Assembly (NCBI GenBank): GCA_003023665.1
Contig: PXYR01000070.1
Span: 1 to 8,930 of the forward strand
Source of the DNA: Bacteroidota bacterium
GTDB taxonomy: Bacteria > Bacteroidota > Bacteroidia > Flavobacteriales > Schleiferiaceae
Direction: 5' to 3'
DNA length: 8,930 nt
Part shown: positions 5,823 to 8,930 of the stretch, in pieces
How the letters are laid out: every line of letters begins with the position of its first letter
How positions within the stretch are numbered: the stretch's first letter is position 1
The notes under the pieces: model-generated
Database searches by the model: none
What the model saw: only the letters and a program-made list of their open reading frames with translations
What the model was told of the DNA's origin: nothing
Translations under genes and position numbers: made by a program

Positions 5823-7073
5823 TTAATCGACTTTTCTGAAAAGTACGGAGGCATTATGACCCCCAAAACCGAAGGTGTTGCTTAATGCTGCTCGTACTTC
5901 TCTTTCCTGAGCCGAATGGAAAGTAAAGTTGAGTTTTGAATCGAGGTTTTCGTCGTCTGTAAAGTGGTTGATCGTTGGCGGCACTGTATTCGTGTGAATA
6001 GACAAGATTGCAGCCATTGCTTCAACAGCGCCTGCGGCACCTAGTAGGTGACCCGTCATGCTTTTTGTTGACGATATATTCAGGTTATACGCATGGTCTC
6101 CGAAGACCTGCTTTATAGCTTTTGTTTCAGCGATATCGCCGAGCGGAGTAGAGGTTCCGTGTACATTGACGTAATCAACCTCATTAGGAGCCATTCCCGC
6201 ATCCTCAATTGCATTGATCATTACATTACACGCTCCTAAACCTTCAGGGTGCGGCGCTGTCAAGTGGTGAGCATCTGCGCTCAATCCACCGCCTACCATT
6301 TCAGCATAAATTTTAGCTCCTCGCGCTTTAGCGTGCTCGTATTCTTCTAGAATAATTCCTGCTCCTCCTTCTCCCATGACAAATCCGTCTCGATCTGCAT
6401 CAAACGGACGAGAAGCGGTAGCAGGGTCATCGTTTCTTGTAGATAATGCATTCATAGCATTAAACCCGCCCATTCCCACAGGGTTTATGGCTGCTTCAGA
6501 GCCTCCTGTAACAATGATGTCAGCTTTGTTCAAGCGTATGAGATTAAAAGCATCTATAAGCGCATTGGTTGAAGACGCACAAGCACTAACAGTTGTGTAA
6601 TTTGGTCCGCGAAGACCGTGTTTCATTGATATTCTACCAGGGGTGATATCAGAAATCATCATTGGAATAAGGAATGGGTTAAAACGCGGACTAAGGTCGT
6701 TGTCTACAAAACCCTTTACTTGTTCAAAGAAAGTGTCTATACCTCCAATTCCTGAACCCCAAACAACCCCTATTCTATCAAGGTTTTCTTTTTCTAAATC
6801 CAACCCGGAATCGGCAATGGCTTCATCAGCCACTACCACCCCGAATTGTGTGAATCGATCCATACGACGAGCTTCCTTACGGTCGAGAACGTCGTTGGGC
6901 TCAAAGTCTTTAACCTCGCACGCAAAATGTGTTTTAAACAAGGAAGCATCAAACCTAGTAATAGGTCCTGCACCTGACTTGCCAGCAAGTAGGTTTTTCC
7001 AAGTTTCTTCGGCAGAGTTACCCAGCGGGGTAAGCGCCCCCAAACCAGTTACAACAACGCGTTTAAGGCTCAT
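5823..7073 (-). CDS. fabF: 3-oxoacyl-[acyl-carrier-protein] synthase II
   Basis: 416-aa condensing enzyme that extends acyl-ACP with malonyl-ACP in type II fatty acid synthesis. It has the thiolase-like fold and a complete Cys-His-His triad: Cys165 in TVSACASSTNALIDA, His305 in NVHGTSTPLGD, and His342 in KSMTGHLLGAAGAVEA. The C-terminal gate loop NTFGFGGHNAS is at about 400-409. The N-terminus KRVVVTGLGALTPLG and the length are typical of FabF. It begins 15 nt after acpP and is followed without a gap by rnc. The acpP-fabF pairing means the carrier protein and its elongating synthase are made from one transcript. No Shine-Dalgarno is obvious (CTTATTT before ATG), as is usual in this phylum. 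Confidence 0.98.
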   Translation of the reverse strand: MSLKRVVVTGLGALTPLGNSAEETWKNLLAGKSGAGPITRFDASLFKTHFACEVKDFEPNDVLDRKEARRMDRFTQFGVVVADEAIADSGLDLEKENLDRIGVVWGSGIGGIDTFFEQVKGFVDNDLSPRFNPFLIPMMISDITPGRISMKHGLRGPNYTTVSACASSTNALIDAFNLIRLNKADIIVTGGSEAAINPVGMGGFNAMNALSTRNDDPATASRPFDADRDGFVMGEGGAGIILEEYEHAKARGAKIYAEMVGGGLSADAHHLTAPHPEGLGACNVMINAIEDAGMAPNEVDYVNVHGTSTPLGDIAETKAIKQVFGDHAYNLNISSTKSMTGHLLGAAGAVEAMAAILSIHTNTVPPTINHFTDDENLDSKLNFTFHSAQEREVRAALSNTFGFGGHNASVLFRKVD

Positions 7074-7088
7074 AAATAAGACTTTAGT

Positions 7089-7325
7089 TTATCCTTTTGC
7101 TTCTTCGATATACGAAATAGCTTGACCTACAGTACCTATGTTTTCTGCTTGATCGTCTGGAATTTGAATGTCGAATTCTTTTTCAAATTCCATAATTAAT
7201 TCTACGGTGTCAAGTGAATCTGCACCTAAGTCGTTTGTGAAGCTTGCTTCAGTGTTTACTTCGTTTTCGTCAACTCCTAGTTTGTCAACGATAATCGCTG
7301 TTACTTTTGCTGAAATGTCAGACAT
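7089..7325 (-). CDS. acpP: Acyl carrier protein
   Basis: 78-aa acidic four-helix carrier protein that shuttles growing acyl chains on a phosphopantetheine arm. The attachment site is Ser37 in DLGADSLDTVELIMEFEKEF, the classic DSL motif; the recognition helix that follows is rich in Glu. The length is standard. It is the first gene of the long minus-strand unit (acpP, fabF, rnc, IPExxxVDY-like, pyk, phhA). The leader just before ATG is very AT-rich (TTAAATAATC), which is common for strongly expressed genes of this phylum. A one-mismatch -7 box (TTTCTTTG on the minus strand, 7352-7359) lies about 27-34 bases upstream of the start, but no -33 element supports it, so the promoter is uncertain. 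Confidence 0.97.
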   Translation of the reverse strand: MSDISAKVTAIIVDKLGVDENEVNTEASFTNDLGADSLDTVELIMEFEKEFDIQIPDDQAENIGTVGQAISYIEEAKG

Positions 7326-7398
7326 GATTATTTAATTTTATTAATCAAGCACAAAGAAAATAAAACTTTGGTTATTCTGCGCAGGTAGAATGTAGGCT

Positions 7399-7406
7399 TA
7401 ACTTTG
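7399..7406 (+). promoter_or_regulatory. Predicted -7 box (TAACTTTG) of the purN-rnhA promoter
   Basis: An exact TAnnTTTG match, with TCTG at 7376-7379 as a one-mismatch -33 element after a 19-nt spacer. The expected transcript start is near 7413, about 15 nt before the purN ATG at 7428. A second partial copy (AAACTTTG, 7363-7370) lies 36 bp upstream. Confidence 0.55.
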
Positions 7407-7427
7407 GCTTTAGAACAAATAATTTCA

Positions 7428-8000
7428 ATGTTTAAAATAGCTGTATTGGCCTCAGGCTCAGGAAGTAACGCTCAAAATCTTTACGAGTATTTTGAAGATA
7501 GCCAACTCGCCCGTGTGGAATTGATAGTTACTAACAACCCAAAAGCAGGCGTAATTAGTCGATTTCAAGACAAAAACACGGCGGTTTTAGTATTTGACCC
7601 TTCAACAGATTCTCAAGAAATGCTGAACAAGCTCAAGAGCAGCGTGGATATTATTTTGCTTGCGGGATATATGAGGCTCATTCCAAAGGATTGGACTAAA
7701 GCTTTTGCTCATAGAATAGTTAATATTCATCCAGCATTACTTCCAAAATATGGAGGCAAAGGAATGTACGGCAGGCGCGTTCATCAAGCAGTGAGCGAAT
7801 CAGGTGATTTAGAATCCGGAATAACGATACACCTGGTTAATGAGCGCTATGACGAAGGGGCCATAGTTGCACAATTCAAGGTACAAGTCACCCCAGGTGA
7901 ACCAGCAGAAGAAATAGAAAGTAAAGTAAGAGCGTTAGAACAAGAACATTATGCTCCAACCGTAGCAAAGTGGATTAAGGATGTAATTTCACAGCAATGA
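7428..8000 (+). CDS. purN: Phosphoribosylglycinamide formyltransferase
   Basis: 190-aa enzyme that formylates GAR to FGAR with 10-formyl-tetrahydrofolate, the third step of de novo purine synthesis. Visible marks: phosphate-binding loop ASGSGSNAQNL (8-18), folate-site LLAGYMRLIP (77-86), catalytic Asn99 and His101 in NIHPALLP, and catalytic Asp142 in NERYDEGAIV. The loop YGGKGMYGRRVHQAV also fits the family. ATG 7428 (MFKIAVLASG) is chosen over the TTG at 7404, because family members start right at the first beta strand and the TTG lies inside the predicted promoter box TAACTTTG, so it would not be transcribed. The stop overlaps rnhA as ATGA (7997-8000), which suggests coupled translation. 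It is divergent from acpP. Confidence 0.96.
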   Translation: MFKIAVLASGSGSNAQNLYEYFEDSQLARVELIVTNNPKAGVISRFQDKNTAVLVFDPSTDSQEMLNKLKSSVDIILLAGYMRLIPKDWTKAFAHRIVNIHPALLPKYGGKGMYGRRVHQAVSESGDLESGITIHLVNERYDEGAIVAQFKVQVTPGEPAEEIESKVRALEQEHYAPTVAKWIKDVISQQ

Positions 8001-8449
8001 AAGTAACCATTTATACAGACGGAGCGGCAAGCGGTAATCCAGGACCCGGTGGGTACGGAGTTGTATTGGAAAGCAGCGCTGGACACAAAAAAGAATTGAG
8101 CGGAGGCTTCAGGAGAACTACAAATAATAGAATGGAGCTTCTTGCCGCAATAGTAGGCTTAAAGGAGCTTAAGAGCACCAACGTCTCTGTTACCGTGGTA
8201 AGTGATAGCAAGTATGTTGTAGACGCCATTAATAAAGGATGGTTAAGCTCTTGGGTGAAAAAAGGCTTCAAAGACAAAAAGAATCCAGATTTGTGGAAGA
8301 AAATGCTGCCGCTTTTAGAAAAGTATAAACCCACTTTTAAATGGGTAAAAGGCCACAATGACCACCCACAAAATGAACGTTGTGATTTTTTAGCCGTTCA
8401 AGCGAGCAAAGGAGATTCATTGCCAGCAGACAAAGGATACGAAGGCTAA
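7997..8449 (+). CDS. rnhA: Ribonuclease HI
   Basis: 150-aa endonuclease that cuts RNA in RNA-DNA hybrids (primers and R-loops). The metal-binding acids are all present: Asp8 in YTDGAASGNPGPGGYG, Glu47 in NNRMELLAA, Asp70 in VSDSKYVVDAI and Asp130 in NERCDFLA. The catalytic histidine loop reads KGHNDHPQNERCD, with His120 at the position of E. coli His124. A basic handle region (GWLSSWVKKGFKDKKNPDLW) is present as in the bacterial type 1 enzyme, and there is no N-terminal hybrid-binding extension. It starts within the purN stop (ATGA), so it is the second gene of a two-gene operon. Its TAA ends 2 nt before the stop of the convergent M23 gene. Confidence 0.97.
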   Translation: MKVTIYTDGAASGNPGPGGYGVVLESSAGHKKELSGGFRRTTNNRMELLAAIVGLKELKSTNVSVTVVSDSKYVVDAINKGWLSSWVKKGFKDKKNPDLWKKMLPLLEKYKPTFKWVKGHNDHPQNERCDFLAVQASKGDSLPADKGYEG

Positions 8450-8451
8450 GT

Positions 8452-8930
8452 TTAGAACTTAATAAAACCCTGTGGATCAATTGGCGCACCTTCATACCAC
8501 AATTCAAAATGGAGGTGAGGCCCTGTAGAGTTTTCCCCGCTGTTTCCAATAATGGCAATCGCTTCCCCGCTTCTAACAAACTCCCCTACCTCTTTTAGAA
8601 GTGCGCTGTTGTGTTTGTAAGCGCTAATCAGGTTGTTTTCGTGCTGAACAATGATAATATTACCGGTTTCGCTAGTCCAATCTGCGAAAATCACAGTTCC
8701 TTCAAAGCACGTTTTAATTGGTGTGTTTGCTGCCGCCGCTATGTCTATAGCGTAATGCCCTGCTACATTATCAAAGCTGCTAGTGATAATGCCCTCTAGA
8801 GGAGATATGAGTTGAGGTATACCAAGATCTGCCCCGCTTTGATTCAATGTGAACGCATTTTCTTGTTCTACCCATTCACGGAAGGCGCTGTCTTGTGTGC
8901 TAGGGTTAGAAAGTGCCAAAGAAACCGTGG
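8452..8930 (-). CDS. M23 family metallopeptidase, C-terminal part (5' end outside window)
   Basis: LytM-type zinc endopeptidase, probably acting on peptidoglycan cross-links in the periplasm. The open frame continues past the last base of the window (...TVSLALSNPS), so the N-terminus and any signal peptide are not seen; the TTG at 8917-8919 is internal and not a start. Zinc ligands are His and Asp in GHYAIDIAAA (the more common form is HxGxD) and His in GPHLHFELW; the further active-site His is in ISAYKHNS. Other family marks are ISPLEGIITSSF, FEGTVIFADW, GNIIIVQHENNL and GEAIAIIGNSGENSTG. This pattern suggests an active enzyme and not a degenerate EnvC-like activator. It converges tail-to-tail with rnhA, 2 nt apart. 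Confidence 0.93.
   Translation of the reverse strand, partial: TVSLALSNPSTQDSAFREWVEQENAFTLNQSGADLGIPQLISPLEGIITSSFDNVAGHYAIDIAAAANTPIKTCFEGTVIFADWTSETGNIIIVQHENNLISAYKHNSALLKEVGEFVRSGEAIAIIGNSGENSTGPHLHFELWYEGAPIDPQGFIKF

Noticed and set aside
6643..7125. Long open frame (160 aa) on the plus strand opposite fabF
   Set aside because: It is antisense to a complete FabF with all active-site residues, has low-complexity Ser/Arg-rich content and no family marks. The same reasoning removes 6376-6600 (+).
7326..7346. GATTA...TAATC inverted repeat before acpP as an operator
   Set aside because: It has only 5-bp arms with an AT-rich 11-nt centre and no extension, which is expected by chance in AT-rich leader sequence.
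8011..8579. Minus-strand open frames opposite rnhA (8011-8358) and across the rnhA/M23 junction (8337-8579)
   Set aside because: They are out of frame with the confirmed M23 gene and antisense to confirmed RNase HI; the translations show no recognisable domain.

Overview
The window looks like a core chromosomal region of a Bacteroidota bacterium, most likely Flavobacteriales. The reasons are the block acpP-fabF-rnc-(IPExxxVDY family gene)-pyk beside a divergent purN, start regions with little Shine-Dalgarno sequence, promoter -7 boxes of the form TAnnTTTG, and Bacteroidota-type versions of CvpA, PheS and the M23 peptidase. The assignment comes from recognising families by eye, with no database search. 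I see no mobile element, CRISPR array, tRNA or rRNA, and no gene-free stretch longer than about 100 bases.

Layout, left to right. The 3' end of pgk (+) runs convergently into cvpA (-). A short conserved gene of unknown function (+, GTG start) begins 12 nt from the cvpA start in the opposite direction. It converges, through a small hairpin, on two tandem paralogous lipoprotein genes (-), which share a TAATG stop/start. Divergent from these is pheS (+), and the gap holds a 19-bp near-palindrome whose two arms are each a TAnnTTTG box facing outward. pheS abuts the 3' end of phhA (-). From there up to 7325 everything is on the minus strand and is probably one transcription unit in the order acpP > fabF > rnc > IPExxxVDY-like gene > pyk > phhA, with very short gaps or overlaps. 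Divergent from acpP, purN and rnhA (+) overlap by ATGA. rnhA abuts the 3' end of an M23 metallopeptidase gene (-), whose 5' end lies beyond the window.

Functionally this is housekeeping: fatty acid synthesis (AcpP, FabF), RNA processing (RNase III), glycolysis (Pgk, Pyk), purine synthesis (PurN), Phe-tRNA charging (PheS), pterin recycling (PhhA), removal of RNA-DNA hybrids (RNase HI) and cell-wall remodelling (M23). The two main oddities are a broken pyruvate kinase reading frame, where 1442 nt is one base short of a 480-residue enzyme, and the symmetric divergent promoter between pheS and the lipoprotein pair. I found no convincing new multi-gene system. The least understood genes are the 116-aa protein and the lipoprotein pair.
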